Source of the DNA: Lewinellaceae bacterium | Lineage (GTDB): Bacteria; Bacteroidota; Bacteroidia; Chitinophagales; Saprospiraceae | Reading direction: 5' to 3' | NCBI GenBank assembly: GCA_947476195.1 | Contig: CANJPT010000024.1 | Coordinates: forward strand, 1 to 44,707 | DNA length: 44,707 bases | Part shown: positions 33,451 to 41,079 of the stretch, piece by piece | How the letters are laid out: every line of letters starts with the position of its first letter | Position numbering within the stretch: the stretch's first letter is position 1 | Made by a program: the position numbers and the translations under genes | Notes under the pieces: generated by a model | What the model was told of the DNA's origin: nothing | The model's database searches: none | Seen by the model: the letters and a program-made list of their open reading frames with translations, nothing else

Positions 33451-33903
33451 ATGGATACACTGAGCTATCGGACGGTTTCCGTCAGCAAAGAAAAAGCAGA
33501 GCACAAGTGGTACATCATCGACGCTGAGAATCAGGTTACTGGTCGTATGTGTGCTGAGATCGCTTCTATTTTGCGCGGAAAGAACAAGCCGTCTTACACA
33601 CCTCACGCCGACACTGGCGACTATGTCATTGTGATCAACGCCGAAAAGATTCGTTTCACCGGCAAAAAATGGGACCTTAAGGAATACAAACATCACTCTC
33701 ACCACCCAGGTGGCTTGAAAGTAGTTCTTGCATCTGTGATGCGCGAAAAATTCCCAGAGCGTATTGTGGAAATTGGTGTGAGAGGTATGCTTCCAAAGAC
33801 CAAATTGGGACGCGCCATGTACAAGAAAATGTTTGTGTATGCAGGTGCAAATCACCCGCATGCTGCTCAAAAACCTGAAGTACTCACGCTTAAGGTGGAC
33901 TAA
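33451..33903 (+). CDS. rplM: 50S ribosomal protein L13
   Basis: A 150-residue L13 of the large ribosomal subunit. Family segments include WYIIDAENQVTGRMCAEIASILRGKNKPSYTPH, FTGKKWDLKEYKHHSHHPGG and GMLPKTKLGRAMYKKMFVYAGANHPHAAQKP. The length is normal for Bacteroidota. It heads the conserved rplM-rpsI pair, here followed by rpsB and tsf. The spacer to rpsI carries three tandem 18-base repeats. Confidence 0.97.
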   Translation: MDTLSYRTVSVSKEKAEHKWYIIDAENQVTGRMCAEIASILRGKNKPSYTPHADTGDYVIVINAEKIRFTGKKWDLKEYKHHSHHPGGLKVVLASVMREKFPERIVEIGVRGMLPKTKLGRAMYKKMFVYAGANHPHAAQKPEVLTLKVD

Positions 33904-33918
33904 TGTCATAAATGCGGC

Positions 33919-33972
33919 CACATTGACCGCATTATTCACATTGACCACATTATTCACATTGACCACATTAAT
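33919..33972. repeat. Three tandem 18-base repeats in the rplM-rpsI spacer
   Basis: CACATTGACCACATTATT-type units occupy 33919-33936 (with GACCGC), 33937-33954 and 33955-33972 (last base or two diverged). Each contains TTGACC-R-CATT, and the same 11-base core TTGACCACATT recurs in the rpsB-tsf spacer. The array ends 12 bases before the rpsI ATG. Confidence 0.92.
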
Positions 33973-33983
33973 TACATTTTGAT

Positions 33984-34370
33984 ATGGAAATGATAAATGC
34001 CTTGGGCCGTCGGAAAACCGCTGTTGCCCGTGTTTATTTGATGAAAGGGGAAGGTAAAATCACGGTAAATGGAAAAGATTACCGCGAATATTTTCCACAA
34101 ATGCATGTACAGCACAACGTGACCGATCCTTTTACAGTGGTGGGTATTGAAAATGCCTATGATTTGAAAGTGAACGTACGTGGTGGTGGCTACAAAGGCC
34201 AGTCGGAAGCCGTGCGTATGGGCTTAAGCCGCGCCTTGGTAAAGCTCAATGAAGAGTTCCGTTCGCCACTGAAAGTTCGGAAATTCCTTACACGTGACAG
34301 CCGTGCCGTAGAACGTAAGAAATACGGTAAGCCAAAAGCACGTAAGAACTTCCAGTTCTCTAAGCGATAA
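33984..34370 (+). CDS. rpsI: 30S ribosomal protein S9
   Basis: A 128-residue S9. Recognisable segments are NALGRRKTAVARVYLMKGEGKITVNGK, VRGGGYKGQSEAVRMGLSRALV and the basic tail ending KPKARKNFQFSKR, whose terminal lysine/arginine pair reaches the P-site tRNA in known ribosomes. It follows rplM on the same transcript. The ATG at 33984 immediately follows the tandem-repeat array. Confidence 0.97.
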   Translation: MEMINALGRRKTAVARVYLMKGEGKITVNGKDYREYFPQMHVQHNVTDPFTVVGIENAYDLKVNVRGGGYKGQSEAVRMGLSRALVKLNEEFRSPLKVRKFLTRDSRAVERKKYGKPKARKNFQFSKR

Positions 34371-34377
34371 TAAACAT

Positions 34378-34418
34378 ATCCTCCCCGGAAAGGAGGAGGT
34401 TTCAAGTGCCTAGGCACT
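34378..34418. promoter_or_regulatory. Hairpins in the rpsI-rpsB spacer
   Basis: CCTCC around 34380 can pair with GGAGG about 34391-34398. Next comes the 14-base perfect palindrome AGTGCCTAGGCACT at 34405-34418, which ends 31 bases before the rpsB ATG. In other bacteria the rpsB-tsf leader binds S2 for autoregulation, so these hairpins are candidates for that role; this is inferred from position. Confidence 0.4.
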
Positions 34419-34449
34419 CCTAACTCATCACTCATAACTTATACTTCTC

Positions 34450-35172
34450 ATGCAGAAGCCTACATATAAGGAACTCCTCGACGCTGGTTGTCACTTTGGC
34501 CACTTGCGCAAAAAATGGAATCCCAAGATGACTCCGTACATCTTTATGGAGCACAAGGGTGTCCACATCATTGACCTTAACCGCACAGCAGATATGCTTG
34601 AGCGTTCTGCAATGGCGATGAAAGCCATGGCTAAGAGCGGCAAGAAGATTATGTTCGTTGCCACCAAAAAGCAAGCCCGCGAAATCGTGCAGAAAGCTGC
34701 CGAAAGCGTTGGAATGCCTTTTGTGACAGAACGTTGGTTGGGTGGTATGATGACCAACTTTGCAACGATCCGTAAATCGGTTAAGAAGATGCAGCATATC
34801 GAACGCATCCTTGCAGATACTACGCTTACCAGCATCACCAAAAAAGAACGTTTGATGTTTGGCCGCGAGCACATCAAAATGACCAAACACTTTGGGGGTA
34901 TCGAGCAACTCAACCGCCTTCCTTCAGCAGTATTTATCGTGGATATTCACCACGAACACCTTGCACTCGCTGAAGCTAAAAAATTGAATGTCAAAACTTT
35001 TGGCATGGTAGATACCAACTCTGATCCAACGCAGGTTGATTTCGCTATCCCAAGCAACGACGATGCTTCAAAGTCTATCTCCTACATCACCAATTACCTC
35101 GTCAACGCGATTCGTGAAGGCCTGGATGAGCGTAAAGCCACTAAAGGTGACGATAAAGAAGGCGCTGAATAA
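34450..35172 (+). CDS. rpsB: 30S ribosomal protein S2
   Basis: A 240-residue S2. It carries the signature HFGHLRKKWNPKMTPYIFMEHKGVHIIDL near the N terminus and the second signature LGGMMTNFATIRKS. The later motif DTNSDPTQVDFAIPSNDDASKSI is also family-specific. It binds the 30S body late in assembly. It is followed by tsf, the usual gene order, with an unusually repeat-rich 110-base spacer. Confidence 0.97.
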   Translation: MQKPTYKELLDAGCHFGHLRKKWNPKMTPYIFMEHKGVHIIDLNRTADMLERSAMAMKAMAKSGKKIMFVATKKQAREIVQKAAESVGMPFVTERWLGGMMTNFATIRKSVKKMQHIERILADTTLTSITKKERLMFGREHIKMTKHFGGIEQLNRLPSAVFIVDIHHEHLALAEAKKLNVKTFGMVDTNSDPTQVDFAIPSNDDASKSISYITNYLVNAIREGLDERKATKGDDKEGAE

Positions 35173-35192
35173 GAATTTATGTTACTAATGTG

Positions 35193-35274
35193 TTTAATGT
35201 GGTCAATTTGGGTTAGCCCTTGGCCACATTAAACCCTTGGCCACATTGTACACATTAATTACCTTGACCACATT
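35193..35274. repeat. TTGACCACATT repeats and hairpin in the rpsB-tsf spacer
   Basis: The 11-base core TTGRCCACATT occurs forward at 35220-35230, 35237-35247 and 35264-35274, and inverted (AATGTGGTCAA) at 35196-35206. The inverted copy and the first forward copy form a 14-base stem (35193-35206 with 35220-35233, one G-U pair) with a 13-base loop. The same core is tandemly repeated in the rplM-rpsI spacer. Confidence 0.88.
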
Positions 35275-35282
35275 CATAAAAG

Positions 35283-36113
35283 ATGACAAAAGTTTCTGCT
35301 GCCGATATCTCAAAACTGCGTGAATTGACTGGCGCAGGTATGATGGACTGTAAAAAAGCCCTGGAAGAATCCAATGGCGATACCGAAGCCGCTCAAGACT
35401 GGCTTCGTAAAAAAGGCATCGCTAAAGCTGCAAAGCGCGAAGACCGCGAAGCCAAAGAAGGTGTGGTAATTGCTTTGACGAATGCCGATCAGACTCGTGC
35501 AATTGTAATGGCTCTGAACTGCGAAACTGACTTTGCTGCCCGCAACGAAGGCTTTATCGCATTGGCCAACAAATTCGCGAATATAGCCCTTGAAAATTTC
35601 ACAGCTACCCTTGAAGAACTCCTGGCACTTCCATTCGAAGGCTCGGTAACCGTTGCTGAAAAAGTCGGCGAACAAGTGGGTGTTATTGGTGAAAAAATTG
35701 AAATTGGCCGTTACGAGCCAATTACAGGTGCTCAAATTCTGACCTACAATCACTCGAATAACAAACGTTCGGTGGCCGTAGCACTTAGCCAAAGCGGTGA
35801 GCAGTTCGAGCAGGCTGGTCGCGATATTGCTATGCAAATCGCAGCGATGAGCCCGGTTTCTGTTAGCCGCGATGACGTAGATCCAAAAATGATCGAAAAA
35901 GAGATCGAAATCGGCAAAGAATTGGCTCGAAACGAAGGCAAAGCTGAGGATATGCTTGAAAAAATCGCGCTTGGCCGCCTTAACAAGTTCTTCCAGGAGA
36001 GCACTTTGCTCAGCCAAAAATTCGTGAAGAACAACGACCAAACGGTGGATCAGTACCTTCGCTCTTTGGACAAAGATCTTACAGTAACCGGATTCAAGCA
36101 CATTTCGCTGTAG
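35283..36113 (+). CDS. tsf: Elongation factor Ts
   Basis: A 276-residue nucleotide exchange factor for EF-Tu. The N-terminal UBA-like domain is plain: ISKLRELTGAGMMDCKKALEESNGDTEAAQDWLRKKG. The core has the conserved ETDFAARNEGF motif (family TDFVAxN) and QIAAMSPVSVSRDDV. The length is typical. It closes the rplM-rpsI-rpsB-tsf run and is followed by a strong terminator at 36146-36186. Confidence 0.97.
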   Translation: MTKVSAADISKLRELTGAGMMDCKKALEESNGDTEAAQDWLRKKGIAKAAKREDREAKEGVVIALTNADQTRAIVMALNCETDFAARNEGFIALANKFANIALENFTATLEELLALPFEGSVTVAEKVGEQVGVIGEKIEIGRYEPITGAQILTYNHSNNKRSVAVALSQSGEQFEQAGRDIAMQIAAMSPVSVSRDDVDPKMIEKEIEIGKELARNEGKAEDMLEKIALGRLNKFFQESTLLSQKFVKNNDQTVDQYLRSLDKDLTVTGFKHISL

Positions 36114-36145
36114 TTTTCAGTCGAATACCTTGTATAAACATACTG

Positions 36146-36186
36146 GCGAGCCATCCTGCTTTAAGCATTGATGGCTCGCTTTTTTT
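36146..36186 (+). terminator. Rho-independent terminator of the ribosomal protein operon
   Basis: Perfect 10-base GC-rich arms GCGAGCCATC (36146-36155) and GATGGCTCGC (36170-36179) flank a 14-base loop and are followed directly by seven Ts. It sits 32 bases after the tsf stop codon. Confidence 0.95.
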
Positions 36187-36270
36187 GTCCCGTAAATAGC
36201 AGAAATCTGCGCTTTTATCTGTTTTTTTGCTCCCTTGGAAAAGGCGGCATCTCACTCAGAACTAAACGCT

Positions 36271-37254
36271 ATGAAAGTATTCGTTACAGGGGCAGATGGA
36301 CTTTTAGGGAATCACATAGTTCGCGAACTATTGGCGGACGGATATACCGTTAAAGCACTCATATATCCCGGAAGTCAATCCCGCACTTTAGAAGGCCTGC
36401 CGATCGAACGGGTTGATGGAGATGTCTGCAATGTAAATGAACTGAGGCAGATAATGTCTGATTGCGAGCTGGTTATCCACGCAGCAGCCAGTACCAAAAT
36501 ATGGCCTCCCCGCGCTAAGGATATCTGGGAGATCAACTTGAATGGGACGAAAAATATCGTGGATATCGCGATAGCACAAAAAATAAAGCGCTTGGTCTAT
36601 GTAAGTTCGGCCAGTTCATTTCAAATCGGAAGTAAAGCTAATCCAGGGAATGAAAGCCAGCCCTTCGATGGCTTCCGTTACAAGCTGGACTATATAGACT
36701 CTAAATACAAGGCACAGGAATATGTACTGCAAGCAACCCGGGAAAGAGGCCTGCCTGCGGTGATCATAAATCCAACTTTTATGTTTGGCGAATATGATAC
36801 GCAACCCAGCTCCGGAAAGATGATTATTGCCGTATATAAAGGAGTGCTGCCGGGATACTCTTCCGGAGGCAAAAACTTTGTGTATGCAAAAGACGTGGCG
36901 CGCGCCTGTGTCAACGCCCTGACCAAGGGGCGCTTGGGTGAATGTTATATCGCGGGCAATATTAACTTGAGTTATCAGGAGTTATTTAAAAAGATGGCCC
37001 CGATCCTCGGTGTCAAACCTCCCTCGATAAGCCTCCCTAATCTGGCAATTCTGCTATTTGGATACCTTGGAACGTTTATGGGAAAACTGCTGCGTCGGAC
37101 GCCAAACATCAGCCATGCCACCGCAAAGATTTCCTGTGATAGTCAATACTACTCTCCTGAAAAGGCCGTTTCTGAACTTGGGATGCCACAAACACCGATT
37201 GAAGATGCCATAGCATCAGCATTTAACTGGCTGAAAACAAACAATTATTGTTGA
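36271..37254 (+). CDS. NAD(P)-dependent epimerase/dehydratase (extended SDR)
   Basis: A 327-residue extended short-chain dehydrogenase resembling dihydroflavonol-4-reductase or sugar epimerases. It begins at the ATG at 36271, since the Rossmann motif VTGADGLLGNHIV (TGxxGxxG) starts at residue 5. The catalytic YxxxK is seen as YIDSK (Tyr141, Lys145), with the upstream serine in VYVSSASSF. NPTFMFGEYD is the family phrase near the substrate pocket. It is the first of a three-gene operon with a CPBP protease and a classical SDR. The substrate could be a nucleotide sugar or a keto-lipid/steroid-like compound; the sequence does not decide. Confidence 0.88.
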   Translation: MKVFVTGADGLLGNHIVRELLADGYTVKALIYPGSQSRTLEGLPIERVDGDVCNVNELRQIMSDCELVIHAAASTKIWPPRAKDIWEINLNGTKNIVDIAIAQKIKRLVYVSSASSFQIGSKANPGNESQPFDGFRYKLDYIDSKYKAQEYVLQATRERGLPAVIINPTFMFGEYDTQPSSGKMIIAVYKGVLPGYSSGGKNFVYAKDVARACVNALTKGRLGECYIAGNINLSYQELFKKMAPILGVKPPSISLPNLAILLFGYLGTFMGKLLRRTPNISHATAKISCDSQYYSPEKAVSELGMPQTPIEDAIASAFNWLKTNNYC

Positions 37255-37267
37255 AGAATAACTACCC

Positions 37268-38005
37268 ATGGATTATAACCTGACCTGGACTAAAGCAACA
37301 GAAGAAGCTAACCTGCTGATCATCATGATTACGCTTGGATTTATTGTTTTTTGGTTTGCCGGAAAATCCGAAGACCTGCTCCGTCGTTTGGTAGAACGCC
37401 TTGGCCCTGAACCCGGACAGGCGCGCCATGTTTTTATCAAACGAATCGTAGGAATACTTTGTTTTGGCCTGATTCCAGCGCTTGTTTTATTTGCTACACA
37501 AGGGCGGACCTGGGCCGAGTATGGGGTGGCTGACCATTTTCCACCTGCAGTATTCTACTGGACGATTGGATTGTCGGTGGTACTTATTTTTATGACCGCC
37601 CGTTCCACCCGACATTCCCACAATCTGGAACAGTATCCGGAAATCCGAACCACTAACTGGAGTCTAAAATTAGTATTCTGGAGTGCGCTGAGTTGGATGG
37701 GATACCTGATTGCTTATGAATTGATGTTTCGCGGATTTCTATTATTTTCCTGTGTGAGGGCATTTGGTGTTTGGCCTGCCATTCTGATAAATACCTCTAT
37801 TTATTCCTTGGTACACGTGCCAAAAAGTGCCCGAGAAGGTATCGGAGCCATTCCGCTGGGTTTGTTGTTGTGCATCATTACCTTGCAAACACAAACTATC
37901 TGGGTAGCCTTATTCGTCCACTGGGTACTGTCCCTGTCCAATGAATGGTTTTCCCTCCGATTTCAACCAGAGATGCAGGTCATCCATTTCAGCAAAAACA
38001 AATGA
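37268..38005 (+). CDS. CPBP-family intramembrane metalloprotease
   Basis: A 245-residue polytopic membrane protein with about six hydrophobic segments. It carries the CPBP (Abi/Rce1-like) motifs: YELMFRGFLLF for the EExxxR motif (the first Glu is Tyr), SLVHVPKSA for the FxxxH motif, and HWVLSLSNE for the HxxxN motif. Rce1-like members cleave prenylated peptides; bacterial ones act in bacteriocin immunity or protein processing. The altered first Glu also occurs in other family members, so activity is not excluded. It starts 13 bases after the epimerase and overlaps the next gene in ATGA, so the three genes are translationally linked. Confidence 0.85.
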   Translation: MDYNLTWTKATEEANLLIIMITLGFIVFWFAGKSEDLLRRLVERLGPEPGQARHVFIKRIVGILCFGLIPALVLFATQGRTWAEYGVADHFPPAVFYWTIGLSVVLIFMTARSTRHSHNLEQYPEIRTTNWSLKLVFWSALSWMGYLIAYELMFRGFLLFSCVRAFGVWPAILINTSIYSLVHVPKSAREGIGAIPLGLLLCIITLQTQTIWVALFVHWVLSLSNEWFSLRFQPEMQVIHFSKNK

Positions 38006-38805
38006 ATAATTTTGAAGATAAAGTCGTAGTTATTACCGGTTCCAGTATGGGAATTGGCAAAGCTATTGCCGAAAAACTGGCTGCTAAAGGAGCCAGGATA
38101 GTACTCAATAGTCGCGGAGAGACCCTACTTAAGGAAGTCTGCCAGGATTTTACATCGCGGGGATATGAAGTTATGGCCGTGCCAGCAGATGTAGCCAACC
38201 TGGAGGATTGTAAGAAGATCGTTGCAGCGGCCATTCAGCATTTTGGCCGTATTGACTTGTTGATCAATAATGCCGGCATCAATATGCGCGGACGGGTTGA
38301 AGACATTCAACCAGAAGCCCTTCGCATTGCTATGGACGTAAATTATAACGGAGCATTGTTCATGACCCGCTTATGCTTACCCCATCTGAAGGCCAACCGC
38401 GGTGGTGTGCTTTTTGTATCCAGCGTTGCCGGAATCCATGGAATTCCACTGCATACCCCGTACAGCGCTGCAAAAATGGCGCTTCGGGCACTTGCAGAAG
38501 GCCTACGCGCAGAATTATTTGGAACAGGTGTTTATGTAGGGATTGCTTATGTGGGTATTACCCAAAATGAGCCGGGCAAAACGATCTACAATGGGGCCGG
38601 AATAAAAATTCCAAAAGAAGATGTCAGCGTTTTTGGATTACAACCTATTTCCGTGGTAGCAGAAGGCATCATCAAGATGATCGGCCAGCGGAAATTCCGG
38701 CACACCTTTACCTTGCTTGGCAAGTTAAATGCTCTTTTGAACAGCGTTGCACCGGAACTGGTACAGTATATACTGACTCGGACATTTCTAAAAAGAGGAT
38801 GGTAG
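38002..38805 (+). CDS. Classical short-chain dehydrogenase/reductase
   Basis: A 267-residue SDR. The cofactor motif VVVITGSSMGIGKAIA is at residues 8-23, NNAG follows DLLI, and the catalytic set is Ser140/141 (VSSVAG) with PYSAAK (Tyr154, Lys158). An Asn-Ser-Arg pattern after the second strand (LNSRGETLL) hints at NADP preference. The C-terminal ~60 residues (KFRHTFTLLGKLNALLNSVAPELVQYILTRTF) are hydrophobic and basic, as in membrane-associated lipid or retinoid SDRs. The ATG at 38002 overlaps the CPBP stop. The enzyme probably acts with the epimerase-like protein on the same lipid or sugar intermediate. Confidence 0.9.
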   Translation: MNNFEDKVVVITGSSMGIGKAIAEKLAAKGARIVLNSRGETLLKEVCQDFTSRGYEVMAVPADVANLEDCKKIVAAAIQHFGRIDLLINNAGINMRGRVEDIQPEALRIAMDVNYNGALFMTRLCLPHLKANRGGVLFVSSVAGIHGIPLHTPYSAAKMALRALAEGLRAELFGTGVYVGIAYVGITQNEPGKTIYNGAGIKIPKEDVSVFGLQPISVVAEGIIKMIGQRKFRHTFTLLGKLNALLNSVAPELVQYILTRTFLKRGW

Positions 38806-38856
38806 GCTACAGGAGCAATTAATTGACCTTTAGTTGATGTTTAAATATTTATTTTA

Positions 38857-38885
38857 TTTGAATATCAAATAAATCATTAGTTTTG
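38857..38885 (+). promoter_or_regulatory. Candidate promoter of the 98-residue gene
   Basis: TTTG at 38857-38860 and TAGTTTTG followed by C at 38878-38885 fit the Bacteroidetes consensus with a 17-base spacer, slightly short. It lies 34 bases before the ATG at 38920 and supports that the small gene is expressed. Confidence 0.55.
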
Positions 38886-38919
38886 CTTCTGCGTAGCAAT
38901 TATTTTAATACCCGCCTTC

Positions 38920-39216
38920 ATGTACTATACGCAGCCACAACTGGGGAATGAATATTCCTCAATCGTACTTATATGCCCTTCTTACAGGGCTTACTTCAGG
39001 CTCACGCCAGATAGTAGGCTTCGTATATTTTTCCCAAAACAATACTTGACCACTATGCTGATTCAGCAACACTTTGGGAAGGGCCACTTTGAAATACCTT
39101 ACCCACTTGAGGTGCCAGCAGCCATTTTGCTCAAACTGGGCATTGAATCTTACAAGATCCATTCAGGGCTTTATGCGATAAAAGAAGATCGAAACTTTAT
39201 AACTGTCGATTTTTAA
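38920..39216 (+). CDS. Hypothetical 98-residue protein
   Basis: A compact soluble protein without signal peptide or membrane segment. It contains SSIVLICPSYRAYFRLTPDSRLRIFFPKQYL and ends SGLYAIKEDRNFITVDF. I do not recognise the family. An ATG start, a good upstream promoter candidate and absence of overlap support it as real. Its neighbours (SDR operon upstream, TPR protein downstream) give no clear functional hint. No terminator separates it from the TPR gene 63 bases downstream, but that gene has its own -7 box. Confidence 0.6.
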   Translation: MYYTQPQLGNEYSSIVLICPSYRAYFRLTPDSRLRIFFPKQYLTTMLIQQHFGKGHFEIPYPLEVPAAILLKLGIESYKIHSGLYAIKEDRNFITVDF

Positions 39217-39238
39217 AAACGGTTCTATGTAAAGAGGT

Positions 39239-39246
39239 TAATTTTG
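39239..39246 (+). promoter_or_regulatory. -7 box for the TPR gene
   Basis: TAATTTTG followed by C matches TAnnTTTGC, 33 bases before the ATG at 39280. No clear -33 TTG is seen. It favours the 39280 start over the upstream TTG at 39244, which would lie inside the promoter. Confidence 0.5.
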
Positions 39247-39279
39247 CTTTCCAACACAACTACTCTTTATATCGATACG

Positions 39280-40314
39280 ATGAATCGTAAAATAATTTTC
39301 TCCGTCGCAGTTCTGGCACTTATTGCACTGTCGGTATGGTATTTCATGCCTAAAAAGGAATCCGCTCCTATTTCTCAAGCCGCACAAACACTTCAAGGTG
39401 ACCCTCAACTGACCGAACTCACTGAGCAGTTGTCAAAAAATCCCAACAACGATACCCTGCTTTATCTTCGGGCAAAAACGTACTATAAACTTGATGCTTT
39501 TGATGAAGCAATGCTCGACCTTGAACGAGCCATGAGACTGGACTCAATGCAGCCCATGTATTACCACCTGCTGGCAGATATTTTGCTCGATTATGCACGT
39601 CCAAATGATTCAAAAAAAGCGATAGAGGTGCTCAAAATCGCATCCAAACGCTTCCCCAATAGAATTCCAACCTTATTGAAACTCAGCGAGTTTCAACTAA
39701 TCGTCCGGCAGCATAACGAGGCACTCGCCACTTTAGATAAGATCCTTCAGCGAGATCCGCAAAACGCTGAGGCATTTTATATGGCAGGACGCATAGCCCT
39801 CGACAAAGGAGATACAACCAATGCAATATACTCGCTACAAAAATCCGTGAAAATTGATGTGGAAAATGCCGACGCCTGGTTTTTCTTAGGCCGGATCTAC
39901 AGCATCCGGGACAATGCCATTGCCCTCCAATTTTTTGATAATGCCCTCCGGGTGGACTCTACTTACCTCCAGGCCCAAGAGTTCAAAGCTGCTTTTTATA
40001 AGCGGCGCGGACAGTTTGACAAAGCTTTTCAAATATACCGCGACCTCGTACTGCGCGATCCGGATTATGCCGAAGCGTACTTCGACATGGGTGTGATTTA
40101 CCTTGAGCTGGATTCATTTTCTAAGGCTTACCAGAACTTTGACATCGCCACCAAAGTGGACCCTATTTTTGTAAAAGCCTACTACTACCGGGGAATTTCC
40201 TCTGAAAAACTGGGTAATCAGGATGCCGCATTGGCGGATTACAAACAGGCCAGCGGGATGTCACCAGAATACAAGGAAGCGCAGGAAGCCAAAGCAAGGC
40301 TGGAAAAAAAATGA
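39280..40314 (+). CDS. TPR-repeat membrane-anchored protein
   Basis: A 344-residue protein with an N-terminal membrane anchor (IIFSVAVLALIALSVWYFM) and about seven to eight tetratricopeptide repeats filling the rest, for example YLRAKTYYKLDAFDEAMLDLERAMRLD, NEALATLDKILQRDPQNAEAFYMAGRIAL and AYYYRGISSEKLGNQDAALADYKQA. TPR arrays mediate protein-protein contacts; proteins of this design in Bacteroidota often aid envelope assembly or secretion. The absence of a lipobox suggests inner-membrane anchoring facing the periplasm. The start at 39280 is chosen because a -7 box covers the earlier frame start. Confidence 0.88.
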   Translation: MNRKIIFSVAVLALIALSVWYFMPKKESAPISQAAQTLQGDPQLTELTEQLSKNPNNDTLLYLRAKTYYKLDAFDEAMLDLERAMRLDSMQPMYYHLLADILLDYARPNDSKKAIEVLKIASKRFPNRIPTLLKLSEFQLIVRQHNEALATLDKILQRDPQNAEAFYMAGRIALDKGDTTNAIYSLQKSVKIDVENADAWFFLGRIYSIRDNAIALQFFDNALRVDSTYLQAQEFKAAFYKRRGQFDKAFQIYRDLVLRDPDYAEAYFDMGVIYLELDSFSKAYQNFDIATKVDPIFVKAYYYRGISSEKLGNQDAALADYKQASGMSPEYKEAQEAKARLEKK

Positions 40315-40316
40315 CA

Positions 40317-40352
40317 AAATTGTTTTAAAAGCGGCCACTTTAAAAACAATTT
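40317..40352 (+). terminator. AT-rich inverted repeat after the TPR gene
   Basis: AAATTGTTTT (40317-40326) and AAAACAATTT (40343-40352) form a 10-base stem with a 16-base loop, starting 2 bases after the TPR stop. It lacks a T tail on this strand, so termination would be weak. A -7-like box for the next gene follows closely. Confidence 0.4.
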
Positions 40353-40365
40353 AAAAAAAAGGTCT

Positions 40366-40373
40366 TACTTTCG
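40366..40373 (+). promoter_or_regulatory. -7-like box before the gene at 40392
   Basis: TACTTTCG followed by C is a one-base variant of TAnnTTTGC, 18 bases before the TTG start at 40392, implying a very short leader. Tentative. Confidence 0.35.
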
Positions 40374-40391
40374 CCCAAAATTTGACCCAGC

Positions 40392-40835
40392 TTGCTGCAC
40401 TACGACGAATTTGGTTTTGCGGAAGAATGGGAGGAAGAAAGTTCTCCCACCCCAGCGGAAGAGGCTCCTCCCTCGGAGCCTCATGTGCCCATGCGCCTGC
40501 AATTCCCGGAGGCTGGAAGCAACTATCTTGGAGGCACCTGTGACGGCTGGGAATATCGTACCGCTTTCACAGGTTCTCGCTTGGCATTTGCCTATGAAAT
40601 GCTGAAGCAATTCCTCGTGGAAGAAGGTTACGGAGAGGTCCCTTTGCCTGAGACAGCAGCAGAACTCAAATTATTTAAAAAGTCCCGCTTGGCGCAGCTC
40701 CAAATGTTCGCAGACCGTGGGTATGCCCACAATCCGATCAAAATTCTTTTCCCCGGCCAACGAAACACGCTGATTCTTTGCGTTTACAACGAACAGGAGG
40801 CCGGTCATTTATTGCGGTTTCATGGTGTGGTGTGA
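40392..40835 (+). CDS. Hypothetical acidic 147-residue protein
   Basis: Residues 1-30 are acidic and Pro-rich (DEFGFAEEWEEESSPTPAEEAPPSEP). A compact domain follows (MRLQFPEAGSNYLGGTCDGWEYRTAFTGSRLAFAYEMLKQFLVEEGYGEVPLP) and ends with NTLILCVYNEQEAGHLLRFHG. No signal peptide or membrane segment is present, and I do not recognise the family. The annotated start is a TTG; the Met at residue 34 (ATG at 40491) is an alternative that would remove the acidic tail. It stands alone between a TPR gene and the convergent amylosucrase gene. Confidence 0.6.
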   Translation: MLHYDEFGFAEEWEEESSPTPAEEAPPSEPHVPMRLQFPEAGSNYLGGTCDGWEYRTAFTGSRLAFAYEMLKQFLVEEGYGEVPLPETAAELKLFKKSRLAQLQMFADRGYAHNPIKILFPGQRNTLILCVYNEQEAGHLLRFHGVV

Positions 40836-41079
40836 AATATTGAATATCCGGGAAACAATATTGGACATTCGATATTTAAAAAAACGGCTTTTATGTAATT
40901 CCCCCTCGACGTACATTTCTTCACCCAATCCGTTTTTTCACCTAAAACGCTTCACCAAATACAAATCTGAGTCCGACGTCACGGTTAAAGTAATGCGGGG
41001 TACAGATTTCATGCGTAGTACTATTACAGATTCCGGAGATTACTGGATTGAACCGAATCATAATAATTGCAAATTATCA

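Noticed and set aside
33159-33527. Open frame of 122 residues upstream of and overlapping rplM
   Set aside because: It overlaps the predicted rplM promoter and the start of rplM in another frame and has no family features.
33919-33972. CRISPR array in the rplM-rpsI spacer
   Set aside because: The 18-base units are directly adjacent without unique spacers and lie inside a ribosomal operon.
34432-36101. Long open frames opposite rpsB and tsf
   Set aside because: They mirror highly conserved ribosomal genes in the antisense frame and have no independent features; biased codon use of highly expressed genes often opens the opposite frame.
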